Of a stretch of 64,000 nucleotides of DNA, positions 1 to 11,261 are shown piece by piece (the stretch's first letter is position 1; each line of letters opens with the position of its first letter). The notes under the pieces were generated by a model, which did no database searches, was not told the DNA's origin, and was given only the letters and a program-made list of their open reading frames with translations. Location: positions 1,550,001 to 1,614,000 of the forward strand of contig OZ251231.1 of the NCBI GenBank assembly GCA_965240325.2, written 5' to 3'. Made by a program: the position numbers and the translations under genes. Origin of the DNA: Rebecca billardiae RCC1528 (taxonomy: Eukaryota; Haptophyta).

Positions 1-112
1 CGCCCAGTGAGTGAGGCGGGCCCACACGGCCGGCCCGCGCTGGCGGCCCGGCGGGCACACGCGCCGTCGCCGTCCGCCGTGCCTGCAATATGATCGGGTA
101 TCGGGACGGGGC

Positions 113-2558
113 TCACCCGTAGAGCTGCGTGTACGGCAGCCCGCCAGACGGCTGGCTGAAGCCGGCGCCGCCGTCCGCCCACGCGTCCCCCCTCGTGTCT
201 GCGCGCTCGCCAGCCACTCCACCAACGGGCCCGCGTGCGCGCCCCCCAGCATACTCTGCGTATGCAAACGGGTCGTACCCGCCACCGGGCTGCGCGCCGT
301 CGAGTCCGTCGGCGCCGTCCATCATCCGCATGCCGTCAGGCACGACGTCGTCGACAACCATCGGCCCGAGCAGGCTCCGCGCCCCGAGCCGGCTCGCGAC
401 CGTCGCGGGCGGCGGCGCGAGGCCGCCGGGCGCGCGCGGGCCAGCCGAGGCCGGCGCCGGCGCGTGGAACAACGTGCCCGTGAGCTTGGCCGGGCGGCGC
501 GCGTGCTCGGCGCGAGCGGCAAGCGCGTACTGCGCCGCCGCGGCTGAGGCCTCGAGCACCTCCTCCTCCTCCTCCTCCTCGTCATCGCTCGACTCCCCGT
601 GGTGTCCGGCGCGCGGCGGCCCACTGCGCAAGTTGGGCAGCCAGTCGCCCGCCGCGTCGTCGCCGAGGGCAGCTGCGCTCGCGCGACCGTCGCGCGAGCC
701 GACCAGGCGCGTCGTCGCGAGGGCGTGCCTCGTGCGTCCACCGTCGTCGCTGTCTGAGCTGAGATGGTCGGCGAGCACGCCGCGTGGCTGGGCGGCAGGC
801 CCCGCCGCGGGCGCGGGCGCGCGCCGGGCGGATCGTGTCGCCGCGCCGGCCTCAACAACGCCCCTCGCCTTCGCCGCGCGCACCTCGGCCACCTCCGCCG
901 AGACGAGGCGCAGCTCCTGCTCCAGCTCCGCCTTGGCGGCCGCTTCGGCCGCGAGCTGGCGCCGCAGCCGGTCGAGCGCGAGCTTGGCGCGCCGCTCCTT
1001 CTGCGAGGCCTGCTCGGCAGCCTCGTCCAGCTTCTCACGCAGCACCTCCGCCTCTCCGCGCTCGCGCCGGTCCGGCAGCCTGAGCAGAGTCTGCGCTCGC
1101 CGCGCGCGGGGGGCACGCGATGGAGCGCGCGCGCGTGTGTGGGCAAGAGGCGAGCGAGCGCGAGCGCAGCGGTCGCGACGCTCGCGCGCTCCGAGCGCGC
1201 GGCCGCGCAGCGCGCGCGGCACCTTGGCCTGCTTCTCGAGCGCGCGCTGCTCGCGGCCGAGGCGCGCGGTCTCAGCCTGCCGCCAGGTCTCAAAGTGCGC
1301 GCGGTCGTCCTCCTGCGGCGCGCGGCGGGCGCGGCGGGCGCGAGATGAGACCTCACAGCAAGCCCGCGAGCGCCCACACGCGCAGCGGTCACCACCCGGG
1401 GGACCGGAGCGGCGCGGCGCCGTAGCGGGTGCGCGCAGCCGGCGCGTGCGCGCTCACCAGTGCCTTGGCGGATGCGTCGAGCTGGCGCTCGCGGAGCTCG
1501 AGCTGCTGGTGGTGCCGCCGTGAGCGCTCGCGCGCTCGCACCAGCTTCACGCGCTCACGAGCCATCGCCTCTCGTGTGCGCTCGAGCTCGCGGAGCGCGG
1601 CGTCAGGCGCTGAGGCTGGCTGTGCGCCGGGCTCCGCCTCAGCAGCGCCGCCGTCCGCGCGCGAGTCCGGCGCGTGAGCTCGGCCCGCGGTGGTCGCCGC
1701 GCAGCGAGTCTCACGGCGCGGCGCGGATGCCGCCGTGTGCCGCGGCTTGTGGAAGAGCGTGCTCACCAGCCGCGAGGTGGGCGCATCGGCTGCCGAGGCA
1801 CTCGGCGCGGCACTCGGGCCGGCAGCGCGCTCGCTCGGCGGCGGCTCGCTGGGCGCACCGCGTGCGCGCTCGCCCCGCGACGTCTCGGCGGGCCCCTTCT
1901 CTGGCGAGCTGGGGAGGTGCAGCTGCAGCGAGGTGCACAGCTGGTCCCACCACTGCCCGGTGTCCTCTACCGTCGAGGGCGGCTGCTCAGCGGAGGTGGT
2001 CGCCGTGCGCGGCATTGCGGCGTCTGCGGTCCGCCCGCCCTGCGGCGATGGCACGCGGTCGACGCGAGCCCGCTCGTCGTCGTCGGCTGAGCTGGGCCGA
2101 GCCGCGCGGTCGTCAAGGTGCGTGTGGACGAGTCGCTCCAGCGCCTCAAACTCGGCCAGCGAGGACTCCTCGTGCATGAGCCGGTCGGTAGTGCGCGCGC
2201 CTGTGCTGCTCGCCATTGCCGCGGCCCGCGGATCGGCGGAAGGGCTTGGCGACAAGGCGTGCGGATTGGCGTGGGCGGGAGCACGCGAGCGCCGATCGAC
2301 CGTCTTGGCCGCGCTCATCGGGCTCAGACCACCATCACCCTCGCTCGGCTTGGCTTGGGCCGGTGGCGTGTGCAAGGCAGGCTTCGCGTCGGCGCGGTGC
2401 ACAGCCACGCGGCGCTCGACGCCTTCCCCCTTGCGGAGGAATGCGCGCTTGACCGGCGCCTCGGCGGATGCGGGCGAGCCGAGAGCATCCGCGCTCTGCA
2501 GGCTGGCCTCGAGCATCGCCTCGAACAGCTGGCGTGAGTCGGGAGCCGTCGACGTCAT
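113..2558 (-). CDS. Coiled-coil protein of unknown function (3 exons)
   Basis: I do not recognise a family. Three minus-strand exons, 2558-1458, 1312-1223 and 1090-113, join in phase 0 across GT..AG introns of 145 and 132 nt (donors GTGAGC and GTGCCG) and give about 722 residues. The start is the ATG at 2558, whose product begins MTSTAPDSRQLFEAML; the frame is open further upstream but holds no other convincing start. Residues 1-310 are low-complexity, rich in Ala, Pro, Ser and Arg. Residues about 315-470 are heptad-rich and highly charged, and they span all three exons, including the whole 30-residue exon 2; this continuity supports the splice model. A run of seven Glu lies near residue 560, and the tail is Gly/Tyr-rich, ending PYTQLYG. 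The gene is divergent from histone H2B. A cytoskeletal or centrosomal role is possible but only a guess. Confidence 0.6.
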
Positions 2559-3050
2559 CACTCGCCGTCGTCGTCCGTGCGCCTCGTCCACGTTCGAATC
2601 CGCTGCCGCGCGCGCCCTTCGAAACTCCAAGGCCTCCGGCGCCCGAGTGAGTAGTGCCGACGACAAGGCCGTTGGTGGCTGTCCGGGAGCGAGGCGTCCG
2701 CCTCGAGCAGGACTCCGACCGAGCTTGCGGGTGGGCCCGCCCACCCGGGTTTGAAAGACGTGGTGTCCAACCGACCACCTCACTCACACGACCAACCGGG
2801 CAACGAACTCGCCGTCTCAACACACCAGGTGCGCCGACGCCGCGGCGACCGCCGCGCTCGCCCAGCGCGCGGGGTGGGGGAGGGGGGCGCGCGAGGCGGA
2901 CACGCGCGCGGTGTAAACCAGCACAGTGCTGGGCAGCGCTGCCGCTGCGCCGCCGCCCTCCCCTGGGTGCCAGCACGCGCGCCCCGCGCGCGCGGCCGGG
3001 CACTTGCGCTAACGCACCCGGCGCGCGCCCCCCCTTTCGCCGCAGTCGCC
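2559..3050. promoter_or_regulatory. Divergent intergenic region, coiled-coil gene / H2B
   Basis: A stretch of 492 bp separates the two outward-reading start codons. It is very GC-rich, with a G-run around 2873-2886 and a pyrimidine-rich stretch just before the H2B ATG. I see no TATA box and no histone-type octamer. Confidence 0.35.
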
Positions 3051-3416
3051 ATGCCCGCGAAGAAGACGCCCTCTAAGAAGATCGTCAAGAAGTCGGTCAA
3101 GAAGTCTGGCGACAAGAAGAAGAAGTCGAAGAAGCGCACCGAGAGCTACTCCTCGTACATCTACAAGGTGCTCAAGCAGGTGCACCCGGACACGGGCATC
3201 TCGTCCAAGGCGATGTCGATCATGAACTCGTTCATCAACGACGCCTTCGAGCGCATCGCCACGGAGGCGGGCAAGCTGGTGCGCTACAACAAGAAGGGCA
3301 CGCTTTCGTCGCGCGAGATCCAGACGGCGGTGCGGCTCATCCTGCCGGGCGAGCTCGCCAAGCACGCCGTGTCGGAGGGCACGAAGGCCGTGACCAAGTA
3401 CACGAGCAACCAGTAA
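3051..3416 (+). CDS. H2B: Histone H2B
   Basis: Core nucleosomal histone H2B, 121 residues, no intron. The ATG at 3051 gives [10 protein letters not shown] and a Lys-rich tail of about 30 residues. The histone fold follows, with the hallmark [20 protein letters not shown], then [40 protein letters not shown] and the ending [12 protein letters not shown]. All parts expected of H2B are present and the length is normal for a protist H2B. The open frame continues upstream of the ATG through GC-rich DNA with no histone-like sequence, so the shorter start is clear. No other histone gene is in the window. A perfect hairpin lies 66 bp after the stop codon. Confidence 0.97.
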   Translation: MPAKKTPSKKIVKKSVKKSGDKKKKSKKRTESYSSYIYKVLKQVHPDTGISSKAMSIMNSFINDAFERIATEAGKLVRYNKKGTLSSREIQTAVRLILPGELAKHAVSEGTKAVTKYTSNQ

Positions 3417-4438
3417 GCGGTGGCTCGGACGTACGCACGGCGCCGAGCGTTGAGCAGCTACACCCTGCCCGCGCGTCGGCGCCACCAACCCCTTGGTGTA
3501 TATCTACACCCCACTCTTACGCCCTCTTTCGCGGATGCGCCCGAGCACGCGCGTGCCGCCCGGCCCCGATCCGCGCGCGCGCCCGCGGCTCATTCATGCC
3601 CCGTCTTCACTCACTCACAAGCCTCCACGTGCGCGCCGCTGTCGCAGAAAAAGCAATCGCCTTTCAGGAGCCGCAAGCGTGTGTGGCGACAGCGCTCGAA
3701 CGCACGACCGCTGCTATCGAGCCAGACGTCAAGATCGGCCTCCGCCGCCGGGGTCGGCGCGGCCGCGCCCCGGGCGCGGGGCCGCGGCGGGGACACGACC
3801 GCCCGTCACGACTCACGAGGCCGGGTGCCGGCGGTGCGGCGCCGGTGTCGGTGACGGGGCCCGAGTGTGTGACCGAGTCGCGGTCGACTGACAGGCTACC
3901 AGTACTGAGAGTGAGACTGCGTCGGACTCGTAGCTACCGTCCGATCCGGGCGATCGGAACTCATCGGTCACTGTACCGACACTGTTAGTCACTGTACGTC
4001 CCGTAATCGACCGGTGTGAGGCTCCATCACCATGACTCATGATGACTGTCTCATGTCTCATGGACATGAGGCATGACGGATGTCGGATGGGATGACCGCA
4101 TGTAGTATGTACTGAATAACTGACTGAGTGATCACCATGTCACACTCACAGCTCACAGCCAGGCCGTGTGACCAGCCGGTCGGCGCCGTGACGGTGCGGA
4201 GCCAACTGCCAAGCGCCGAGCACAGCCACGGCCCACGGGCATGCGCCACAGACCGCCTAGAGCAGCCGGCTCCGCGACCGCATGGCCGCGGCGCCCGCGG
4301 CCGCGGCCGGCGCGGGTGCTGACTGACCGCTGTCGGCCCGGGGAACGGGGCCGCCGGCACCAGCCTGGTCGCTGGTGGCGGCGCCGGAGCTGCCCCTCGC
4401 CGACTCGGCCTCGAGGCGGCTCAGCGCGCTCCGCGGCG
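3417..4438. other. Intergenic, H2B to TGT (tail to tail)
   Basis: No gene is supported. Besides the hairpin, 3840-4170 is made of short repeated words (GACTC, CAGTGA, CATGA and their complements). This may be decayed repeat DNA. Confidence 0.5.
3483..3498 (+). other. 6-bp stem / 4-nt loop hairpin downstream of H2B
   Basis: CACCAA-CCCC-TTGGTG is a perfect inverted repeat starting 66 bp after the H2B stop. It has the geometry of the replication-dependent histone mRNA 3' stem-loop (6-bp stem, 4-nt loop), but not its conserved GGYYYU/UNNN sequence. Whether it serves for 3' processing is inference. Confidence 0.4.
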
Positions 4439-5713
4439 TCAGAGCTCGTCGGCGAGGATTGCCTCGCGCAGCCGCGCCATGCGCCAGTTCATGAAGGCGA
4501 TGTTGTGCAGACTGGCGAGCATTGTGTACAGCGGCTCCTGCTGCTTGTACAGGTGGTGCAGGTACGACCGAGAGACGCCGCCGGCGCCTCCGCCCGGCAG
4601 CTCGTGGTCGGGCAGATCCGGGTCGAGCGGCCCGAAGTCGCGCGCGAAGCGCGTGCTGCGGATGTTGATGCGCCCCGTCGAGAGCAGGATGGTGCCGTGC
4701 CGCGCGACGCGTGTCGGCCAGCACGAGTCGAACGTGTCGATGCCGTGCGGCGCCGCGTTCACGACGCTCTCGTCGTCCGCGATCCCAAGCAGGTGCACCG
4801 GCCGGCCGGCGGGCAGGTGCGGGGCGAGGTCGGCGAGGAGCTCGAGCATCTCCGCGCGGTCCGCACCGAGCGAGCCCCCGATCGCCGTGCCGTCGAAGTC
4901 GTTGGCGCCGAGGAACGCGGCCGAGTGCGCTCGCAGCGCGCGGTCCGTGCCGCCGTGCAGGACGCCGTACATCGCCTGCCCGCGCACGTCGAGCTTGTGC
5001 TCGGCGAGGCTGCGCGCCATCCAGCGGTGCGAGCGCTCGACGGACTTTCGTAGCCGCCAGCTCTCCATGTCGTTCGGCGGGAGCTCGTCCAGCGGGATGA
5101 TGATGTCCGCGCCGAAGGCCTTCTGCGCACGCACGGACGACTCGGGCGTGAGCCGGATCTCTGAGCCGTCGCGGTACGAGCGGAAGCGCGCGCCGCGCTC
5201 GGAGACCGAGAGCAGGGTGCCCTGGTCCTGGCGCGAGTAGCGAGAGCGCGACTTGAGCTCCGCGCGCTCGGCGACGGGCGCGCCGTCGTCGCCGCGCTCG
5301 AGCTGGCCGAGGCTGAAGAGCTGGAATCCTCCCGAGTCGGTGATGATCGGCAGGCTGCGCCCCATGAACGCGTGCAGCCCGCCCGCCTCGCGGATCACCT
5401 CGGGCCCCGGGTGCACGAGTAGGTGGTACGTATTCGCAAACATGAGCTGCACGCCGCATGCCTCCGCCTGCGCGCTCGTCACGCCTTTCAGCGCCGCGTT
5501 CGTCCCAACCGGGACGAATGCCGGTGTCTCGATCACGCCGTGCGGCGTGTGGATGCGGCCGACGCGCGCACGTGAACCCGAGCGGCGCGAGGCGTGCACG
5601 ACCTCGAAGTGGAAAAAGCGCCCTCTCGACCCGGACGAGCGCGACGCGAGCATCGACAGCGACAGCAACCCGAGGCGCGCAGGCGCGCCGACCGAGCGGA
5701 GCCCATTCTGCAT
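4439..5713 (-). CDS. tgt: tRNA-guanine transglycosylase (queuine/preQ1 family), zinc cysteines missing
   Basis: Exchanges guanine 34 of GUN-anticodon tRNAs for a 7-deazaguanine (queuine in eukaryotes). One open frame of 424 residues runs from the ATG at 5713 (MQNGLRSVGAPARLG). About 45 residues precede the TIM-barrel domain and could be an organelle-targeting extension. Family motifs are clear: TPAFVPVGT-like entry, FANTYHLLVHPG, TDSGGFQLFSL with the nucleophilic Asp, VLHGG, AIGGSLGADRAEM at the base-recognition loop, and GIDTFDSCWPTRVARHG with the second catalytic Asp. The C-terminal zinc site normally reads CxCxxC followed by His. Here the three Cys are absent: the stretch LDPDLPDHELPGGGAGGVSR replaces them. 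The following SRSYLHHL and the His of LHNIAF remain. The enzyme may fold without zinc, be a non-catalytic paralogue, or be inactive. A MITE sits 62 bp upstream. Confidence 0.9.
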   Translation of the reverse strand: MQNGLRSVGAPARLGLLSLSMLASRSSGSRGRFFHFEVVHASRRSGSRARVGRIHTPHGVIETPAFVPVGTNAALKGVTSAQAEACGVQLMFANTYHLLVHPGPEVIREAGGLHAFMGRSLPIITDSGGFQLFSLGQLERGDDGAPVAERAELKSRSRYSRQDQGTLLSVSERGARFRSYRDGSEIRLTPESSVRAQKAFGADIIIPLDELPPNDMESWRLRKSVERSHRWMARSLAEHKLDVRGQAMYGVLHGGTDRALRAHSAAFLGANDFDGTAIGGSLGADRAEMLELLADLAPHLPAGRPVHLLGIADDESVVNAAPHGIDTFDSCWPTRVARHGTILLSTGRINIRSTRFARDFGPLDPDLPDHELPGGGAGGVSRSYLHHLYKQQEPLYTMLASLHNIAFMNWRMARLREAILADEL

Positions 5714-5775
5714 GCTCGATGCTGTTATAAGGTGTGCTGATGCAAGCTTTTTATACCTGCTGGTTATTACAAGCA

Positions 5776-6005
5776 CAGTTGACTAATAAGAATAAGAGAC
5801 GCACACAGCTCAGGCAGGCGAGATTACTGTGACGGGCGCTGGCGCGAAGCGAGGCGGCCGCAGCCCTCATCCAGGCCTCGCAGGCGGACGGCTGAACGAA
5901 TTTTCCGGCGGCGCAGCCATCGGCGACGGCTTCATGGGCGGTGACAGTGGCGGGCGTCGATCTCGCCTGCCTGAGCTGTGTGCGTCTCTTATTCTTAGTA
6001 AACTG
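5776..6005. mobile_element. MITE M1a, mariner-like inverted-repeat element (complete)
   Basis: A 230-bp element with inverted ends of about 47 bp. The left end starts CAGTTGACTAATAAGAATAA and the right end is the complement of CAGTTTACTAAGAATAAGAG. Both ends continue into the shared core GACGCACACAGCTCAGGCAG. It has no coding capacity. The right end is followed by TA; the left flank reads CA, so one side of a TA target duplication has probably decayed. A CAGT start and TA target are typical of Tc1/mariner-derived MITEs. Confidence 0.8.
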
Positions 6006-9000
6006 TACTGCACCTGTATTGTATCATGCTGATTGTACTACCAGGTATGCTGCATGTGTTGTCGTAAAGTAAGGTTACAACGTAAAAGTACCTACTACTA
6101 CCATTGTACAAAGCTTACTGTATACTCGTACGACAATACTGTAGCTACCGTGTACGTGATCAGGCTTATGCCAGAGAGTCTGATTTTCTTGACTCATTCT
6201 ATGAAACTTTAACGACACAGGTACTAGGTAGGACGGCGCAGGTCTCCTGATTCGTCGTCGGCAGTGCCTGATCGTCGACACGAAGTCGGCGCTGGTGACT
6301 ATGATGTGACATCAGAGTACATCAGTGATGAGTATAATCAGTGCGGTCCGAGACCGAGTGTGACTGCTGTTCATGAGTGTTATCGACATGCCGGTCCCAA
6401 TTATTATGATATTGGATTGAGATGATTCTGTAAGTGACTGATCGGGCCTCACTCGTCATTTAAGTGGCACAGTCCCGGACAATCTGAATCTTACGAATTA
6501 TTATGTACGTGAGCCTTGTAAACGGCACAGTGCAATAGTCTAATTATTTAATGGGCTGAGGCCTAGTGGGGTTAGAGCTCCGACCGTTACACTCCCGAGT
6601 GACACAATCTCCCGAAATCTCGAAATATGAAATATCTCCTCGGTTTGTATAACTGCTGTTTGAGTCCGTTTAAGTTCGTTTAGGCTTAATTCCAGGACCG
6701 TCCAGAGGACCGTGTAGAATCCGTCTGTGCCAATTTCAGACTGCCAAAATGTGATCTAGACGGTGCGATTCTGGTGCAAATAGCGAGATCAACTTGGAGA
6801 TCGTGTATCTCCCCTACTAATGTTGCCGAGATCGCGTCGAGATTGAGGTCGTATATCTCCAGTATGTGATATTTTTTCGCAAAACTTGTCAGCGTGACCC
6901 CAGGTCATTTCAGCAGGCGAATATTGACATCCCGAAGTTTGAGAGCCTCATCTCAAGACGACAGGAAGTTGGATTTTGGTAGCCTGGTCCAAACGCACTG
7001 GAGCACTTTCGGGGATTTTATCGCCAAATGAACGCGGGCCCCTAGGCACGCGCTCACACCCGGAAACAGCGTAACAAATGGGCCCAGCCCGGGCGCAGCA
7101 AAAGTTTCGGCCTAAAAATCGCATCCGTGGCCCGTCGTGAGCGTGCGCGCGCGCGCCGCGGACAACTACGGACACATAGAGAATCGTCAGTCTGAATGTG
7201 GGTAAGTACTTAGCCGAAATGAGCCCAAACGCACGAACTTACTTATTGGCGTACGTCGAGGCGAGCATGAACCCTGGTACAGGCCATTAGGATGGGCTGT
7301 GGTCTGTGCGCAAGTGGCCGTACTCAACTACTGCAAGATCGACTATATTACCCATTTATACCCGCATATTATGGGCAATGTACCCGCATAAGTATGAGTT
7401 CTGGACCTGTATAGTTGAAATGCCACTATGTCGTTACATATTCGCCATAGGTGGGTAGCTGTCCCAGGCTGCACGATTAGTGCGGCGCTCGGGGTGCAGT
7501 GGTCGGACGAGGCTCCGCCTGGCCTTCCGCGCACTCCTGCAGACAAGAAGAGGGCCGGACTCCCACCCGGCCAGGCGTGCGGCAGTCGGTCAGGTGCTGG
7601 ACCTGATCTGGAGACCATCTCCTGCGTGGCAACTGGCCGATCTGCGGCACAACGCGCGCCGCCGTGAGCCACACGGCAGGTTCGCAATGGATCCGGATCG
7701 CGTGTCCATGGCGGCGTGCATCGAGTCATTCAAGCTGTCAAGTCGCGTGCCACGCCCGCCCTTTCACTTGGGGCATCAGTACTGCCTACAACGACGACAT
7801 GTGCGTCCTTAGATGAGGCATAATCGCGATTCTAGCTGCCCGTCCAAGGGTCAGATCGCACGTCTTTGCTCGCCCGACAGCCTCAACGGCGGACTGATGT
7901 GATCCGCGGGTGACGATGCGACCGCTTCGAGTGCGCCTACGGCCACCACCGGGGTGGGGATCGTTCATGGGCACCCTCTGCGTGCCATGACATGCTCTGG
8001 CCGTGCGTGGTGACTTGGCCCACCGCGCGTAAACGGGAAAGACACCCGAGCACGTGCTTCCGAGCCACCCGAATGGCACAATGTGCCACCCATGGACACC
8101 AAACACGTGCCAGAGCGCGAGCCTTGCGTGCTGGAGTAGCCGCACGACACCAAGGAAGACGTATGAGCGCTCTCAACCATCTTCAAGCGACGACTCCGTC
8201 GACTCTGCCTCGCAGACCGCGGTACGATCCTCGACCTTGTGCTCGCAGCAAAGGCCATGACGGTAAAGCAGCACCCAGGCGATGGGAGTCAGCCGGCAGC
8301 CACTACACTGCGACTGTACACACCCAGCCCCGCAAGGCGAGCCATCCTGCTCGCCACCAGCCCGTCATACAGCTCCACGAGGAGCACAAATCGACAGCCG
8401 CCGCTCAGGACGACCCATGCGCGAACGTGACGGGACTGGCCGGATGAAGCGTTGGCGATGCGCAGCGCGCCCAACGCTGGTGGTGGCATCGAGTACATGC
8501 TAGGGGTAGGCGGTGGCCCACACGAGCCGTCGCGTGGCCCGCATATTACCCGAGGTGGCCCGTCTCGAAGGCGCCGCGCAACCCAGCAGGTGAGCGTTCG
8601 ACGCGCGCCGTCAGGCGAGAAGTCGACCTGGCGACGGACCGCGGGCGGCGGAAGCAACGCAGACATGTCGCTCAAGGTGTGCACGCACACCACCGGGGCA
8701 CCCGAACGATGTGTCCAGCACTACACCTGACATGAGGCGGCGCAGTCGTCCAGTCGAGGCTCTCGAGCCCCTTCCAACCTTCGTCGCGGCGAGCCGTCGG
8801 ACGGCCGGTGCGATTTTTGACGAGCGCGACGAGCGACGAGAAAAATCGGGAGAAATGAGGCGCCCAAAATCCGAAAAGGCTTTTTCACTGGCGAAAATCG
8901 GGATGGACCAGGCTAATTTTGGGCCACGCACCCCCCGCAGTGGGGCTCTGACCGCTAGATATGCAGTATGCAATAGTAATGTTAGCGTGAGTAAGACTAG

Positions 9001-9041
9001 CTACACTCCGAGCGCGGACCGTCTCACTACGGACTACCAAT

Positions 9042-9139
<98 letters not shown>

Positions 9140-9261
9140 ATAACACCGCGACCAGTGAGTAGTGACTCGGAGGTCCATACTATGCTGTGCATAAGACAGG
9201 CTTCCCGGAGTCCGGTCGACTCAGATCCAGACGGCATCCGAGTCGTGCCAGGGCCAGCAGT
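6006..9261. other. Gene-poor AT-richer stretch
   Basis: About 3.2 kb with no frame I can support as coding. Base composition is clearly less GC-rich than the genes, and stop codons are frequent in 6006-7300. Frames between 7340 and 9000 are short, overlap on both strands and show no family motif. The stretch ends in a TA microsatellite. Confidence 0.6.
9046..9135. repeat. (TA)n microsatellite
   Basis: About 90 bp of almost pure TA dinucleotides, broken twice by a TATTATA step. It could form cruciforms and is a likely length-polymorphic site. Confidence 0.95.
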
Positions 9262-10389
9262 TCAATGCCGGAACGCCGCGCGGATCCGACCCATGCCCCG
9301 AGGCCGAGCCGAGGCCAGTGCCTGCAAGACGGAGCCGCCGGTGCGCGGCGCGATGGCCGGCACGCCTGTGTCGCTGGTGGCCTGTGCGCTGGCGCCGATG
9401 CTCGGCAGCACCACGCGCCCACCTGGCGCGCCCGGGTCGCTCGAGCGCACAGTGGTGACGGTCCTCGGGAGAGGGCGAGAGCATGCCGCCGGCACGGAGG
9501 GCTGGCTCTGGACCAGGATTCCTGGGTGGGTGCGGAAGTGGTCGGCATGCCTGGACTCGACGGCCGCCCCTCGTATCCTGCGGCGGCCCCAGCTCAGGCT
9601 GCGCTCGCAATAGCTGTTCTGGCCGTTGACCCCGCGGCGAGGACCGAAGCTGCTGCTGAGGTTGGCGCCGCTGCTGCCGCAGCTGCTGCTGCTGCTGCTC
9701 TCGTCGCTGCCGCGCGTGGAGCGCGTCGCACGAGATTCGCGCATGCGGCCGAGGCTGCTGCTCAGCGCGTGCAGCCCGTCGGAGATCGGCGTGCGCACCG
9801 ACAGCGAGAGAGTCGCGCCCGAGCAAATGAAAGACTCTTCGACGGCGCTGGCAGGCAGGACGAGGGTGTGCGCTCGCGTGGTCGCCGTCAGGAGTTCGAG
9901 CGCGTTGTCAGCGGGGGTGCGATCCCACGCCGTGTGCTGGATGAGTGACGCGAAGGCCTCGTACTCGTGCGGGAGGACGAGCATGCCCGATGTGTCGAGG
10001 AGGGCGGTGAAGGCCGCGAGTTCGGCGCGTCGAAGCTCTGCCATGTTGATGTGCACAGCGTCGGCGACGAGTGGCAGCAGGTTGTCATAACTGCGGTCGT
10101 TGCAATACTTGTCGGCGAGGATGACGCACGTCGCAAAGTGGAGGCGCGCGTTCGTCGAGAACAGCCGCAGCGCCTCGCTCCGGCGTGCGCCCCCGTCCAC
10201 GCTCGCGACGAGGCGGCCAAGGTACACGCACGCGAGCACGAGCGACTCGGACTTGATGCCGGACGTCCAGCGCATGTCGGGGGCCGGGCCATTGATGGTG
10301 ATGGCGTCGAGGAGCGGGCGCATGCGTTCATGCATCTTTGGCGCCGGTTCCGTGACAGGACCCTTGCGCGGGTTGGGGGGAGGACCCAT
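9262..10389 (-). CDS. Pho80/P-U-type cyclin-like protein
   Basis: Single open frame of 375 residues from the ATG at 10389; the same frame is open for about 85 bp upstream without another ATG. Residues about 45-155 match the cyclin box of Pho80-like (P/U-type) cyclins: SLVLACVYLGRLV, then LFSTNARLHFATCVILADKY, CNDRSYDNLLPL and a helix ending in LPHEYEAF. Such cyclins bind a CDK and often act in phosphate signalling or growth control; that role is family knowledge, not shown here. Residues from about 200 on are Ser-, Gly- and Arg-rich and probably disordered. No partner CDK is in the window. Confidence 0.7.
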   Translation of the reverse strand: MGPPPNPRKGPVTEPAPKMHERMRPLLDAITINGPAPDMRWTSGIKSESLVLACVYLGRLVASVDGGARRSEALRLFSTNARLHFATCVILADKYCNDRSYDNLLPLVADAVHINMAELRRAELAAFTALLDTSGMLVLPHEYEAFASLIQHTAWDRTPADNALELLTATTRAHTLVLPASAVEESFICSGATLSLSVRTPISDGLHALSSSLGRMRESRATRSTRGSDESSSSSSCGSSGANLSSSFGPRRGVNGQNSYCERSLSWGRRRIRGAAVESRHADHFRTHPGILVQSQPSVPAACSRPLPRTVTTVRSSDPGAPGGRVVLPSIGASAQATSDTGVPAIAPRTGGSVLQALASARPRGMGRIRAAFRH

Positions 10390-11145
10390 CGGGTCGTTGG
10401 CGCCGTTGAGGAAGGGCGAGCGGGCGCGTGCGGATGACTTGCTGCCGTGCGGCGAGTCTCCTTGGGTAAGTTGCTACGGTTGAAAGTATCGTCTTACGTC
10501 GCCAGGCTGGGTGTGATACGATAACCCCGCATCGCTTGATGATAGCGTATGCGCGATGATCATATCGGCCCGCGGCGCGGCATCCTGATGCAGACCTCTT
10601 AGATCTCCGGGAACGACATACTGTACGACATACGAGCAGGCATGGAACTATCCAGTATACCACTTTTGATTGGTAGTCGTCATAGTGGACCGCCTCTTAC
10701 GACGACGTCCCTTGCTCCTGCACACTGATGACGGGATGGACGGCCTTCCTGATTGGTGGATTTTCTCAATTGCGCGCGGCGAGAGATATATCCTCATATC
10801 TCGTTATGAATGGTTATACCATTTTATCGGTAGGAAGCGGCATAATCAACCAAAACGAGGCAAGCGACATAATCACCCTCGATCCCTCTGATCAACTACA
10901 CAACATCATGAATATGATCGGTTGAAGAAAGAATAGGCGCGTACAGAGTACAACTTCCATCGGTTCATATTTCGGTTGATGCAGAGCAACGTTAATCATT
11001 CGTCAAGTCATGGGGGGAATCGCCTTGGAGGGGTTGATGACTATGATGAGGTCCATACCAAGTTCAAGACAGTAACCAAGTTGTCAACCAAGTGGAACTG
11101 CAAGAGAAAGCGATGCGGAAGTTGGCGGAAGCAGCGGAGGCTGTA

Positions 11146-11261
11146 CTGAACGAATTTTTCCGGCGGCGCTACCATCGGCGACGGCTTCATGGGCGGTGAC
11201 AGTTGGCGGGCGTCAATCTCGCCTGCCTGAGCTGTGTGCGTCTCTTATTCTTAGTAAACTG
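11146..11261. mobile_element. MITE M1b, right half
   Basis: Matches the right half of the complete copy at 5776-6005, from CTGAACGAATTTTTCCGGCG through the terminal inverted repeat ending CTTAGTAAACTG, and is followed by TA. The left half is missing. Confidence 0.75.

Noticed and set aside
8711-8973. Frames on both strands around 8700-8970 with repeated-looking phrases
   Set aside because: Short, overlapping on both strands, adjacent to a microsatellite and without a family motif.
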